DNA of 38,348 bases from Candidatus Zixiibacteriota bacterium (GCA_024641335.1 JAHEDG010000006.1:1-38348), one strand, 5' to 3'; positions 7,219 through 15,954 are shown, numbered from the stretch's first letter. Numbers and translations are program-made. The notes: generated from the letters alone by a model not told the origin.

Positions 7219-9000
7219 ATGCAGGAATTTATAGAAATAACTGATTCCGATCTGAACGATATTTCGGCGTCCACCAAAAATATGGTCGGGGACGTTTTTA
7301 ATCAATTATTGAAAACAACCAAAGCCAAACTGGTCTACCCGTCCTCTTCGAAACTTCCACAGCAGTTTATAGACAAGTTGTATATAGATTTTAAGGTTCT
7401 CCTCGACGAACTGGGGGACGTTCGTTTCAAAGTAGAATCCGACGGCATTCTTTATAATAATCAACCGGTTTATAAAGCCAGAAACAAAGCGGAAAACTTC
7501 GCCCATCCGTTTTTCCGGGACGGTATCCTCGAGCTTGAATTTAGAAAGGGGATTACCGAAGAGGAATTAGAGAAGTTTGTGGATATATTAACTATGATAA
7601 TGCGTTCCGCCCTGGTTGACGATGATCTGGCGACACTTTTGTGGGAAGCTGGTTTCGAGCATTTTTCATACAAACTTATGGACGATTCCATAGACTTGGA
7701 GACTTTCGAATATGGTACCGGGGCTCTCAAAACCAGCATAGATCCGTCTCCCGAAAACTATAAGAACATCTTCGATACAAGCCAGGACCTGGATTTCACC
7801 GAAGAGGATTTCGACCTCGAATCTGAAAAGAATAACCCGCAAAAACGTCCGGCCGGCTATAAAAGCCTAGTCAATAATGTCGCCGAATATATAAACAGAA
7901 TAACCGAGTATAGCGAATCCGAAAAAGCCGCCATCAATGATATTCTGGCATCCGATAATGAATTCAACTATAGAAATTACATTACTGATATAATGTTTGA
8001 ACTTCTCGGTATGGAGGATGATAACGCCGGTTATAGAGAAACCCTGGATTTGATCGGTAAGGTGCGCGACGATTTCATCAGGTCAGGCGACATGAGAAGC
8101 GCTACAGTCATTTTCAAAAGATCAATCGAACTTCATGAAGCCATCGAGCACCTAAATGACGAAAAAGCCAAAAGGCTCGGCGAATTCATACATAAATTCG
8201 GAGCCTCGGAAAAGATAAGAGTTATTGTCGACATGCTCAATACTTCCAAGGACATCGAATATGACTTGATTTCCGAATATGTCAAGCTGTTCACCTGGCA
8301 TGCTGTCGACCCGTTGATCTGGGCGCTCGGCGAACTCAACCATTATCCGGCCAGACGGGCTATCTGCCAGGGGCTCGAGGTTATCGCGGTGGATAATGTC
8401 GAGATGCTGGGCAAGGGAACTGAAAATCCCCGATGGTATGTGGTCCGCAACGTGGTCTCGGTACTGGGGAAAATCGGCAGTCCCAAGGCTCTTTCATATT
8501 TCAAGCGAACCATTACTCATTCCGATATCAGGGTGCGCAAGGAAACAGTAGTATCAGCGGCCAAAATAGGCGGCGATCAGGCCGCGGCTTTTCTAATCGA
8601 AGCGCTCAAAGACGAAAACGAGAACCTGCAAACTCTGGCATTGAGAGAGCTGGTTAAGCAAAAAGCCAACAAAGCTTTTGATTATTTGAAAGTTATGATC
8701 TCGGATAAGAATTTCAAAAATCGCCCGGTGGAGCAAATTCGTGAGATTCTCGAAGGATTCGCCAGGCTTGGCGGGCAGAACGCGTTCGAGCAGCTTAAAA
8801 ATCAGGTTACCCGCAAAACCCTGTTTCCGTCGGAAAAACAGGATCGTGTTCGGGTTTATGCTACCAGAGCGTTGGGTTATATCTCCATTCCGCAGGCGAT
8901 CCGCCTGTTGGACAAGATTTCCAAATCGCGAAACAAAAGTATGGCTGACGCCGCCAAGAGGGCTCTCTTAAGAAGAACCCGGGGAGATGACTTTGTTTAA
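7219..9000 (+). CDS. HEAT-repeat protein with N-terminal module shared with the adjacent HD-GYP protein
   Basis: The 593-residue protein has no signal peptide or membrane helix and should be cytoplasmic. Residues 20-130 form a module with the order helix, LYIDFKVLLDE, strand pair around GILYNNQPVY, then GILELEFRKGITEEELEKFVDIL. The same order is found at the start of the HD-GYP protein encoded next. A low-complexity acidic linker follows around 180-210. From about 370 to 590 there are HEAT-like helix pairs (VRNVVSVLGKIGSPKALSYFKR, VRKETVVSAAKIGGDQAAAFL and more), a protein-binding scaffold. AGGGGAG precedes ATG 7219. The stop lies inside the next gene (14-base overlap), so the two are translationally coupled. 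A regulatory scaffold working with the HD-GYP protein is inference. Confidence 0.85.
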   Translation: MQEFIEITDSDLNDISASTKNMVGDVFNQLLKTTKAKLVYPSSSKLPQQFIDKLYIDFKVLLDELGDVRFKVESDGILYNNQPVYKARNKAENFAHPFFRDGILELEFRKGITEEELEKFVDILTMIMRSALVDDDLATLLWEAGFEHFSYKLMDDSIDLETFEYGTGALKTSIDPSPENYKNIFDTSQDLDFTEEDFDLESEKNNPQKRPAGYKSLVNNVAEYINRITEYSESEKAAINDILASDNEFNYRNYITDIMFELLGMEDDNAGYRETLDLIGKVRDDFIRSGDMRSATVIFKRSIELHEAIEHLNDEKAKRLGEFIHKFGASEKIRVIVDMLNTSKDIEYDLISEYVKLFTWHAVDPLIWALGELNHYPARRAICQGLEVIAVDNVEMLGKGTENPRWYVVRNVVSVLGKIGSPKALSYFKRTITHSDIRVRKETVVSAAKIGGDQAAAFLIEALKDENENLQTLALRELVKQKANKAFDYLKVMISDKNFKNRPVEQIREILEGFARLGGQNAFEQLKNQVTRKTLFPSEKQDRVRVYATRALGYISIPQAIRLLDKISKSRNKSMADAAKRALLRRTRGDDFV

Positions 9001-10456
9001 TAATTCGATTAAAGATATAAAAGAAAAACAGGCGGTATTTGAAGCGGTTTTCGAGGAGTTGGGGCGACATTTCGTCAATTTGCTTTTCGCCGCTTTCAAG
9101 GTCGCCGGAATGTACGAAGCCAACAACAACCGTTATATCGACCAGAGCAATAAACTGCGGGCCATCATGCAGAAAATATTCGACGAAGAATCAGAATTTA
9201 CGGTAACCGCCAAAGGGGGATACCTCTTTTTATCCGATGTACGGCTGAAAGCGGATCGCGACAGCGAAGCCGCTATGACCTATTTTCTCGAACGTTGGCC
9301 AATTCTGGGAATATCAGGACTGTCTTTCAGCAAGAACCTCGATCCTCGCGAGCTGGATAAATTCGTGTTTTTCATGTCAGGCTTTGAACCGGGCGAGAAC
9401 CGGGACGAAAATCATAACGCTATCAAAGAGCGTCTTAATGATTTGAAAATCGAGAACGTCGCCACAGTCAGATATTCCCAGCAGGAAGAAGACGAGATGG
9501 ACGAGGATAGGACTCGGGCCATCAGAGTTCAGGCCAGGAAAACTTTTTTCTCGGCCTTATCTCTCGTTCAGAACACTACCGCCCAGGCCAGATTAAACGA
9601 TTCCATCAATATCGCCAAAACCAAACGGGTCGTTCAAAACCTGATCGATATAATAATCGAAGACGAATCGGCGCTTCTGGAAATGACCGCCCTGCGTAAT
9701 TTCGACGATTACACCTACGTGCATTCGGTCAATGTCTGCGTACTCTCCCTGATCTTGGGATATCATATCGGATTGGACCGCAAGAGGCTGTCTAATCTCG
9801 GAGTCGGCGCTCTTCTCCACGATATCGGCAAGACCAAACTGCCCATCGATCTGGTCAACAAGCCCGACGCCTTCAATGATTTCGACTGGGAATTGATGCG
9901 CAAACATCCGGTCTTCGGCACGAAATTCCTTTTGAAAACAAGAATCGTGGATGAGACTACGGCACGCGCCGCCTCCGCTGTTTTCGAACATCACATTACT
10001 TTCGAGGGTACCGGCTATCCGCCGCTTAGCAGCAAGCGGCGCCCCTCGTTATTCGCCAGAATTGTCTCAATAACCGATACTTACAACGCAATGGCCTCCG
10101 ACCGGGTTTATCACAAGAAAGTCACCAAGCCTGATGAAGTGATAACCAATATGGTCAACCGGGCCGGAACCTCATTCGATCCCATCCTGCTCAAGGTCTT
10201 TATTAACGCTATCGGTATTTATCCAGTCGGAATGGTAGTAGCCTTATCATCCAACCAAATCGGTATCGTGGCCCGTAATAATGCCGACGATCTTGAAAAT
10301 CCCCAGGTCAAGGTTATCGGCGATGAAAACGGGCTGATTCCGGTGGAAGACGTAAGGGTAATCGATCTTTCGAAGGAACCGGGGATCTCGGTTAAGAAAA
10401 TTATCGACGGCGATGAATACAAAATAAATAACGGCAATTATCTGGAAATCGGATAA
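8987..10456 (+). CDS. HD-GYP domain phosphohydrolase, divergent active site
   Basis: Residues 1-130 carry the same N-terminal module as the HEAT protein upstream. A linker follows, then an HD-GYP domain at about 235-415. Visible residues are His246 (YVHSVN), the HD pair 278-279 in LLHDIGK, His307 (RKHPVFG), His335-His336 and GYP at 343-345, and Asp364 (ITDTYNAMAS). HD-GYP proteins usually hydrolyse cyclic di-GMP through a di- or tri-iron centre. The family motif HHExxDGxGYP reads HHITFEGTGYP here, so the Glu after HH, a ligand in trinuclear members, is Ile, and the Asp is Glu. That suggests a binuclear site, a different substrate or a sensory role. A C-terminal beta domain (about 415-489) follows. 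No signal peptide or membrane segment is seen. Start ATG 8987 lies within the HEAT gene; GGGGAG precedes it. Confidence 0.9.
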   Translation: MTLFNNSIKDIKEKQAVFEAVFEELGRHFVNLLFAAFKVAGMYEANNNRYIDQSNKLRAIMQKIFDEESEFTVTAKGGYLFLSDVRLKADRDSEAAMTYFLERWPILGISGLSFSKNLDPRELDKFVFFMSGFEPGENRDENHNAIKERLNDLKIENVATVRYSQQEEDEMDEDRTRAIRVQARKTFFSALSLVQNTTAQARLNDSINIAKTKRVVQNLIDIIIEDESALLEMTALRNFDDYTYVHSVNVCVLSLILGYHIGLDRKRLSNLGVGALLHDIGKTKLPIDLVNKPDAFNDFDWELMRKHPVFGTKFLLKTRIVDETTARAASAVFEHHITFEGTGYPPLSSKRRPSLFARIVSITDTYNAMASDRVYHKKVTKPDEVITNMVNRAGTSFDPILLKVFINAIGIYPVGMVVALSSNQIGIVARNNADDLENPQVKVIGDENGLIPVEDVRVIDLSKEPGISVKKIIDGDEYKINNGNYLEIG

Positions 10457-10502
10457 CCGCCCGGCTTATTCGGCCCGCCCCTGGATTTTCTTTCGGATAA
10501 AG

Positions 10503-10531
10503 TTGACAAATCGCGAATTCCCTCGAATATT
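10503..10531 (+). promoter_or_regulatory. Candidate promoter of the ClC gene, near-leaderless
   Basis: TTGACA (10503-10508) and AATATT (10526-10531) are 17 bases apart. The ATG at 10540 lies only 8 bases past the -10 box, and no Shine-Dalgarno sequence is visible. The transcript may therefore begin at or next to the start codon. Confidence 0.5.
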
Positions 10532-10539
10532 ATCGTATC

Positions 10540-12339
10540 ATGAGTGTTTCGGACCTACTCGACAGGTATCTGCGTAAAGCGACAGAGAAAACCAGAATTT
10601 CTGAAAATACATATCTTATATTCCTGTCGTTTTTGGTGGGAATATCCACCGGCCTGGGAGCGGTGGCTTTCCGCTGGCTAATCCTCACTTTCAGAGATAT
10701 CTTTTTCGGCCATGGCATCGCCTGGTTGGTGCCGCTGGTGCCTATGGCCGGCGGACTCCTGGTCGGACCGATCGTTTATTTTTTCGCCACTGAGGCCAAG
10801 GGGCATGGGGTTCCCGAGGTCATGGCCGCTGTCGCTTTGAAATCAGGGGTTATTCGCCCTCGAGTAGCTGTCGCCAAATCGGTAGCTTCGGCTATCTGTA
10901 TCGGTTCCGGCGGTTCTGCGGGCCGTGAGGGGCCGATTGTTCAAATCGGCGCGGCAGTCGGTTCCACTATCGGACAGCTGTTCAAGCTTTCCGCCGACCG
11001 CGTTAAGGTCCTGGTGGGATGCGGCGCGGCGGCCGGTATCTCCGCGGTATTCAACGCTCCGATAGCCGGAGTGATTTTCGCGCTGGAAGTTATCCTCGGC
11101 GATTTCACCATAAAAACATTCTCGCCGGTTATCTTAGCCTCGGTATTATCATCGGTGGTATCCAGGGCCATTCTACGCGATTCCCCGGCCTTTATCGTCC
11201 CCGCCTATGAATTGGTTTCAGCCTGGGAAATCCCCATGTATATCGTTTTAGGAGGTCTGGCCGGAATAGTGGCGGTGATATTTACCAAAACACTCTATAA
11301 AACCGAAGACTTTTTCGATTACAAACTAAATATTCCGGGCTATCTTAAGCCGGCCCTGGGCGGATTATTGCTGGGATTTACCGGGCTTGTCGCCCTTAAG
11401 TTAAATTACACCGGATTTTTATCTCTTTCGGCTCCGGCAGTCTTTGCTGACGGTTATGAGGCGGTAAGTTCGGTATTGGGCGGCGTCGGCCTCTGGCACA
11501 CTCTACTGGCTTTAATTGTTCTTAAAATCCTGGCCACTAACCTGACTCTGGGATCTGGCAATTCCGGCGGAATCTTCGCCCCGTCGCTGTTCATGGGGGC
11601 TATGACCGGAGGCCTGTTCGGAGTCATTGTGCATTCCCTTTTCCCCACCGTTACGGCACATCCCGGAGCTTATGCCCTGGTCGGCATGGCGGCCGTGGTA
11701 GCGGGAACGACCCACGCCACTATCACTTCCATCCTGATCGTATTCGAGATGACCAAAGACTATCGTATCATGCTGGCGCTTATGGTCGCCTGCGTTTTTT
11801 CCACCCTGGTCGCTCGACGGTTCCTTAAATCGTCGATCTATTCTCTAAAACTGGAACGCAAAGGGATCAATATCAGCGGCGGCCGCGATGTTCATTTGTT
11901 GGATGTACTCAAGGTCCGAGAGGTTATGAGAACGAAATTTACAACCATCCCCCTGAACACCAATCTCGATATGATCTATCATTTCCTCGAGGAATCGAGA
12001 GAGACCACCATGCCGGTGGTGGCCGCCGATGGAAGCCTCTACGGAGTAATTTCATTTCAGGATCTGAGAACAGTGCTTACCAAGCATGACGTCGATTCGC
12101 TGATTATCGCCTCCGATATCGCCAGCCGCGATATCGTCTCGGTCACCGAAGACGAAAATCTCAATCAGGCTCTGGAGAAATTCGGACGTAGAGATTTCGA
12201 TCTTCTGCCGGTCGTCTCACATCTCAACCCGTCCAAAATACTGGGAGTTCTCTATAGACAGGATTTGATTAACTACTATAATAAACAGTTGATGAGACGC
12301 ATGGTCGGCGGAGAAGACGACCGTACTATTATCGCCTGA
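10540..12339 (+). CDS. ClC-family chloride channel/antiporter with C-terminal CBS pair
   Basis: The 599-residue protein has about ten or more membrane segments up to residue 430 and the ClC signatures GSGGSAGREGP (122-132) and GSGNSGGIFAP (338-348). The gating glutamate (Glu130) is present. The position that matches the internal proton glutamate of the E. coli antiporter appears to be Val184 (FALEVIL), which is common in ClC branches that differ in proton coupling. So whether this is an exchanger or a channel is open. Two CBS domains at about 455-515 and 525-580 likely bind adenine nucleotides and regulate transport. The gene starts 83 bases after the HD-GYP gene with its own candidate promoter, and no Shine-Dalgarno sequence is visible. 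It converges on the alpha/beta hydrolase gene with only 20 bases between stops. Confidence 0.93.
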   Translation: MSVSDLLDRYLRKATEKTRISENTYLIFLSFLVGISTGLGAVAFRWLILTFRDIFFGHGIAWLVPLVPMAGGLLVGPIVYFFATEAKGHGVPEVMAAVALKSGVIRPRVAVAKSVASAICIGSGGSAGREGPIVQIGAAVGSTIGQLFKLSADRVKVLVGCGAAAGISAVFNAPIAGVIFALEVILGDFTIKTFSPVILASVLSSVVSRAILRDSPAFIVPAYELVSAWEIPMYIVLGGLAGIVAVIFTKTLYKTEDFFDYKLNIPGYLKPALGGLLLGFTGLVALKLNYTGFLSLSAPAVFADGYEAVSSVLGGVGLWHTLLALIVLKILATNLTLGSGNSGGIFAPSLFMGAMTGGLFGVIVHSLFPTVTAHPGAYALVGMAAVVAGTTHATITSILIVFEMTKDYRIMLALMVACVFSTLVARRFLKSSIYSLKLERKGINISGGRDVHLLDVLKVREVMRTKFTTIPLNTNLDMIYHFLEESRETTMPVVAADGSLYGVISFQDLRTVLTKHDVDSLIIASDIASRDIVSVTEDENLNQALEKFGRRDFDLLPVVSHLNPSKILGVLYRQDLINYYNKQLMRRMVGGEDDRTIIA

Positions 12340-12359
12340 ATCCCGGTTTCAATTATACT

Positions 12360-13169
12360 TCACCCGGATAGAAAATCCATAATAACACTGTTAAACTCCT
12401 CGGGCTTTTCCAGGTTTACCATATGTCCGGCCCCCTCTATTACGCGCAATTCCGAGTTGGGAATTGTCCGCTGGAGATAATTCGCGCCGTCGATGAATTT
12501 GGTATCCTCCTCGCCGTTTACGATCAGGGTCTGCTGCGTTATTTCCCCCAGCCGCGAACGCCAGTCGATCAACGACGAGCTGTTTTGCCGGGCTTTCATC
12601 ATTCCAAGCAGGTAATCCGGGTTGTGACGTTCGAAAATCCTTTCCCAGACCGGCCGGGCTTGCGGATTAACCTTGAATATGCGGCTGACCAGCGGACCGC
12701 TCTCAAGACCGGTGGCCTCCGCCCAGGCGCGGGGGCCGCGCAGACGGAGAATCTCCATCTCTTTGTCATGACGTCGGCTTTCTTTTTCAGCTCTCGGACG
12801 GCCCTTTGATGGCAGTATTGACGATACCATAACCAGTCCGGTCACAATACCGGGAAGGCTGTGGGCCGCTCTGAATGCCGCCGGACCGCTCAAGGAAAAC
12901 CCCATAATCGCGACATTTTCCAACCCAAGAGATTTGATCAAACCAATGATATCGTCGGCCATAACATTGCCCGACCATTCCTGGCCGCAAGATGATTTCC
13001 CAAAACCTCGCAGATCCACAGAAAATACCGTGTTGCTTTTGGCGAATTCAGGAATTTGAAATTCCCACATAAGGCTGTTGAGAGCGTAGCCATGAAGCAT
13101 CACCAGCGGCGGACCATTACCGGTTATATCATAATGTATGGCGGCGTCGCCGGTATCGTAATACGGCAT
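12360..13169 (-). CDS. Alpha/beta hydrolase
   Basis: A 269-residue alpha/beta hydrolase fold without a signal peptide. It has the oxyanion-hole motif LHGYALNS near residue 25 and VDLRGFGKS near 51. The nucleophile is Ser92 in the elbow GFSLSG, where the last small residue is Ser instead of the usual Gly. The likely acid is Asp222 (NGEEDTKFID) and the base His249 (EGAGHMVNLEKPEEF). The overall pattern is that of esterases or C-C bond hydrolases of the BioH/MhpC type. The substrate cannot be told. Its ATG overlaps the recX stop by one base (TGATG), so it is the last gene of the recA-recX transcript. Confidence 0.88.
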   Translation of the reverse strand: MPYYDTGDAAIHYDITGNGPPLVMLHGYALNSLMWEFQIPEFAKSNTVFSVDLRGFGKSSCGQEWSGNVMADDIIGLIKSLGLENVAIMGFSLSGPAAFRAAHSLPGIVTGLVMVSSILPSKGRPRAEKESRRHDKEMEILRLRGPRAWAEATGLESGPLVSRIFKVNPQARPVWERIFERHNPDYLLGMMKARQNSSSLIDWRSRLGEITQQTLIVNGEEDTKFIDGANYLQRTIPNSELRVIEGAGHMVNLEKPEEFNSVIMDFLSG

Positions 13170-13819
13170 CAGATATCCTTCCGATCTCCCTCGATAATGT
13201 CGGCGATAACAGGACCGATAACCCCCCAGGAAAAACCTCTTCCTTTAAGGAAATTAACCAGTCTCACTTTGGCTTTCTCGTCCGGGAGATGTTTTAACGT
13301 CTTGAATTTCTTCAAAGCCAATTCCCTGATCGCCGAACCGTCGTCAAAATCGCTTAGTTCTGTTTCCATGGCCCGGGCCGCTGTTTCGCCGTCTATTCCC
13401 TTTTCCCAGAGTTTCTTTTTCAGATAGAGTCTCGATTTGGCTCCCCTGGACATTTGATACCTGATATAGGCCGCCGCGTACTTGAGATCGTCGACATAAC
13501 CGATACGCTTAAGATAGGAGATAGCCTCATCCCTCGCCAAAGACGGTCTTCTTTCGGCCGCGAGTTTTCGACTTAAATCACGCTCTGAAATCATCCTTGA
13601 TGATAATATCTGTCCGGCGCGGTATTTTAGCCAGGCCAGGTCCGCTTCACGTTTTATAACCTCTATCAGGCTATCGGTCAGGATCTCTCCGGCGCGAAGG
13701 CTGTGCCTGAAAACTATTTCCTCGTCAATTAAAAAAGGGGATTTGCCCTTGATATCAAGTTCAAACCACCCTTTTTTTCGCTTAACCGGTTCCAACCCGG
13801 CTATCTGGAATTCGGCCAT
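13169..13819 (-). CDS. recX: Regulatory protein RecX
   Basis: RecX binds RecA filaments and limits recombinase activity. The 216-residue protein has the tandem three-helix repeats of the family: AGQILSSRMISERDLSRKL, then LKRIGYVDDLKYAAAYIRYQM with SRLYLKKKLWEKGI, then a C-terminal repeat ending FLKGRGFSWGVIGPVI. The first ~55 residues form an extra N-terminal beta-rich part, as in the longer RecX forms of many non-enterobacterial species. The gene starts 21 bases after the recA stop and runs into the hydrolase gene by a one-base overlap, so expression must track recA. Ribosome-binding signals are weak, which fits coupled and lower translation. Confidence 0.93.
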   Translation of the reverse strand: MAEFQIAGLEPVKRKKGWFELDIKGKSPFLIDEEIVFRHSLRAGEILTDSLIEVIKREADLAWLKYRAGQILSSRMISERDLSRKLAAERRPSLARDEAISYLKRIGYVDDLKYAAAYIRYQMSRGAKSRLYLKKKLWEKGIDGETAARAMETELSDFDDGSAIRELALKKFKTLKHLPDEKAKVRLVNFLKGRGFSWGVIGPVIADIIEGDRKDI

Positions 13820-13840
13820 CTAAAATACGCGGATACCTGG

Positions 13841-14920
13841 TTATTTTCTGGCCTTGACTTCCGCCTTTTTCTCCTGCGCGGCTTCTTCCTTCGCCGGAGC
13901 GGGAGCCGGTGGAGTAAGCGGACCTATGCCTAACTTCTGACGAATCTGACTGTAAAGATCTCTGGTTATCTCGCGGTTTTCCAAAAGATAGGCGATGGAG
14001 TTATCCCGTCCCTGACCCAATCGTTCCTCACCGTAGGAATACCATGTACCCGATTTTTCGACTATACCGTGATTCGAGCCGATATCGATTAATTCACCCA
14101 CCCGGGAGATTCCTCGTCCGTAGACAATATCGAATTCGGCTTCCCTGAACGGCGGAGCTACCTTGTTTTTCACCACCCTTACCCTAGTTCTCGAACCCGT
14201 AATATCGCCCGCGGTTTTTAGCGTAGCGATTTTACGGATATCCATCCGAATCGATGAGTAGAATTTTAGAGCGTTGCCGCCGGGCGTGGTTTCCGGATTA
14301 CCGAACATGACCCCTATTTTCATCCTGATCTGATTGATAAAAATTACGCAGGTTTTCGATTTGGAAATGGTACCGGTCAGTTTTCTCATAGCCTGCGACA
14401 TCAAGCGAGCCTGCAAACCCATATGAGAATCTCCCATCTCCCCTTCAATTTCCGCCTTAGGCACCAACGCCGCCACCGAATCAACCACCACGATATCGAC
14501 AGCCCCCGAGCGAACCAAAGTCTCGGTTATATCCAGAGCCTGCTCGCCGGTGTCCGGCTGACTGATAAGCAGATTCTCGATATCGACACCCAGATTACGG
14601 GCATAGGATGGATCCATAGCATGCTCGGCGTCAATAAACGCCGCCACTCCGCCCTGCTTCTGGGCTTCTGCAAGGATATGAAGCGCCAGGGTCGTCTTAC
14701 CCGATGATTCCGGACCGAAAATCTCAACTACACGGCCCCGGGGAACCCCGCCTATCCCTAAAGCGATATCAAGACCGATGGAGCCGGTGGAAATCGACGG
14801 TATACTCATCTCGCCGGGATTGTCCCCCAGCCTCATTATCGCACCCTTGCCAAATTGCCGCTCTATGGATGTTATGGCGGTTTCCAGAGCCTTTTTCTTC
14901 TGATCGTTGTTGGCTGACAT
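13841..14920 (-). CDS. recA: Recombinase RecA
   Basis: RecA forms ATP-dependent filaments on single-stranded DNA for strand exchange and induces the SOS response by stimulating LexA self-cleavage. The 359-residue sequence is full length, with Walker A GPESSGKT (69-76), Walker B strand ending VVVDS (144-148), the L1/L2 region ([20 protein letters not shown] and [19 protein letters not shown]) and the interface motif FINQIR. The C-terminus is a long Pro/Ala and then Lys/Glu/Ala tail ([18 protein letters not shown]) in place of the plain acidic tail of E. coli. AAGAGGT precedes ATG 14920. A candidate promoter and a palindromic operator lie in the 170 bases between thpR and recA. Confidence 0.98.
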   Translation of the reverse strand: MSANNDQKKKALETAITSIERQFGKGAIMRLGDNPGEMSIPSISTGSIGLDIALGIGGVPRGRVVEIFGPESSGKTTLALHILAEAQKQGGVAAFIDAEHAMDPSYARNLGVDIENLLISQPDTGEQALDITETLVRSGAVDIVVVDSVAALVPKAEIEGEMGDSHMGLQARLMSQAMRKLTGTISKSKTCVIFINQIRMKIGVMFGNPETTPGGNALKFYSSIRMDIRKIATLKTAGDITGSRTRVRVVKNKVAPPFREAEFDIVYGRGISRVGELIDIGSNHGIVEKSGTWYSYGEERLGQGRDNSIAYLLENREITRDLYSQIRQKLGIGPLTPPAPAPAKEEAAQEKKAEVKARK

Positions 14921-14963
14921 TTATACCTCTTTGCTTAATATTATTCTCAAATAACCATGAATA

Positions 14964-14992
14964 TATTTACGGCATACTGTTCAGATGTGCAA
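14964..14992 (-). promoter_or_regulatory. Candidate recA promoter
   Basis: On the minus strand TTGCAC (14992-14987) and TAAATA (14969-14964) are 17 bases apart, about 45 bases before the recA ATG. This would let recA be made independently of thpR. Confidence 0.5.
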
Positions 14993-15033
14993 GTATTTTT
15001 TTCGTAAACACCCCCGATTAAGCCAAAAAACCG

Positions 15034-15048
15034 TGACAGGAACTGTCA
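15034..15048. promoter_or_regulatory. Perfect palindrome upstream of recA, candidate SOS operator
   Basis: TGACAG and CTGTCA flank a 3-base centre in the thpR-recA gap. A TTGACT that could be a -35 box (15053-15048, minus strand) abuts it, although no good -10 is seen for that box. Position before recA suggests a LexA-type operator; the sequence shares CTGT/ACAG with the enterobacterial box but with a different spacing. Confidence 0.4.
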
Positions 15049-15090
15049 GTCAAGCTTGCCTTACATCGGGTCCGAATAGCGGAGATCGGG

Positions 15091-15651
15091 CTAAAGAGAG
15101 ATAGTTTCCAGTTTCGTGTAGCTTGGGCCCGAAGGCGACAGATCCGATTTGAAAATCACGATCTCCCCGACCTTGAAAACAGGCGATTCATAAATCGTTT
15201 TGCCTACCACCGTTGTCAGCTCGGATAGCCCTTTGGTGCTCTTTATCCGGCCTATAGTTATATGCGACGAGAATCGTTTATCGCTTCTGCCGAATTTGGC
15301 CTCGATACAGGACATCTCCACCTGCACCGCCAGCTCCTTGAGTTTTTCAGCGCCCCAGCCTGTACCGACCCATATTACCTGCGGTATCTTCAAGCTGGGA
15401 AATCCGCCCAGCGATTTTAAGGAAAGATCGAATCCGCCAAAACCATAAATATTATCCTTAATCGTCTTAATCAGGTGCGGCAACGATTCTTCCGCTATAT
15501 CGCCCAAAAAACGCAAAGTCACATGCAGATTGGCCGCTTTGACCCAGCGAACCCCGAAATCCCCGTCCCTAAAACCGCCGATTACTTTGTCCAGTTCCAT
15601 CTTGATCTCCTGCGGGAGATCGACAGCGATAAATGTACGAATGTCAGCCAT
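15091..15651 (-). CDS. thpR: RNA 2',3'-cyclic phosphodiesterase (2H superfamily)
   Basis: ThpR (LigT) opens 2',3'-cyclic phosphate ends of RNA and can join certain tRNA halves through 2'-5' links in vitro. The 186-residue protein has both catalytic HxTx motifs of the 2H fold: His43-Val-Thr45 in NLHVTLRFLG and His130-Ile-Thr132 in SSHITIGRIK, and the usual start RTFIAVDLP. It lies directly before recA on the same strand, an arrangement found in many bacteria, often with cinA upstream; cinA is not here. A promoter with its -10 box only 6 bases from the ATG suggests a leaderless transcript. Confidence 0.94.
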   Translation of the reverse strand: MADIRTFIAVDLPQEIKMELDKVIGGFRDGDFGVRWVKAANLHVTLRFLGDIAEESLPHLIKTIKDNIYGFGGFDLSLKSLGGFPSLKIPQVIWVGTGWGAEKLKELAVQVEMSCIEAKFGRSDKRFSSHITIGRIKSTKGLSELTTVVGKTIYESPVFKVGEIVIFKSDLSPSGPSYTKLETISL

Positions 15652-15657
15652 AAATTT

Positions 15658-15686
15658 ACTATATTATCATTCGACTAATAATACAA
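15658..15686 (-). promoter_or_regulatory. Candidate thpR promoter giving a leaderless mRNA
   Basis: On the minus strand TTGTAT (15686-15681), a 17-base spacer and TATAGT (15663-15658) end 6 bases before the thpR ATG. No Shine-Dalgarno sequence fits between, so transcription would start at or next to the start codon. Confidence 0.55.
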
Positions 15687-15895
15687 GGAGAAAAGAAGAA
15701 AACATGGAAAACTCCCGGGGCTGTCTTCCGATATCGCTTGAAGACAGATATTCACCCGCCGCTAACAGTAATAAAAATAGTTTATCAATAGAGATCTCCT
15801 GAAAACAAGGCTGTATTTCATGACACACAACACAACATCTGTACCGAATTATCGATACAAAAAAACCTGTGTCACGGCTATCGCGCCTATCATAG

Positions 15896-15921
15896 AAAAA
15901 GCCCCGTGAATCCGGGGCTTT
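15896..15921 (-). terminator. Rho-independent terminator after rplY
   Basis: Read on the minus strand, the stem AAAGCCCCG/CGGGGCTTT with a 6-base loop is followed by T residues, 34 bases past the rplY stop. It closes the tRNA-Gln/prs/rplY transcript. Confidence 0.88.
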
Positions 15922-15954
15922 GCCTTTCCGATATCAGTGAGAAAATAAGTTGTC

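Larger units (their letters stand above)
15652..15954. other. Intergenic region between thpR and rplY
   Basis: It holds the thpR promoter at its left end and the rplY terminator at its right end. On the plus strand a 32-codon frame at 15704-15802 follows an AAGGAG that lies 13 bases before its ATG. I do not recognise the peptide and do not annotate it as a gene. I see nothing else. Confidence 0.5.
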
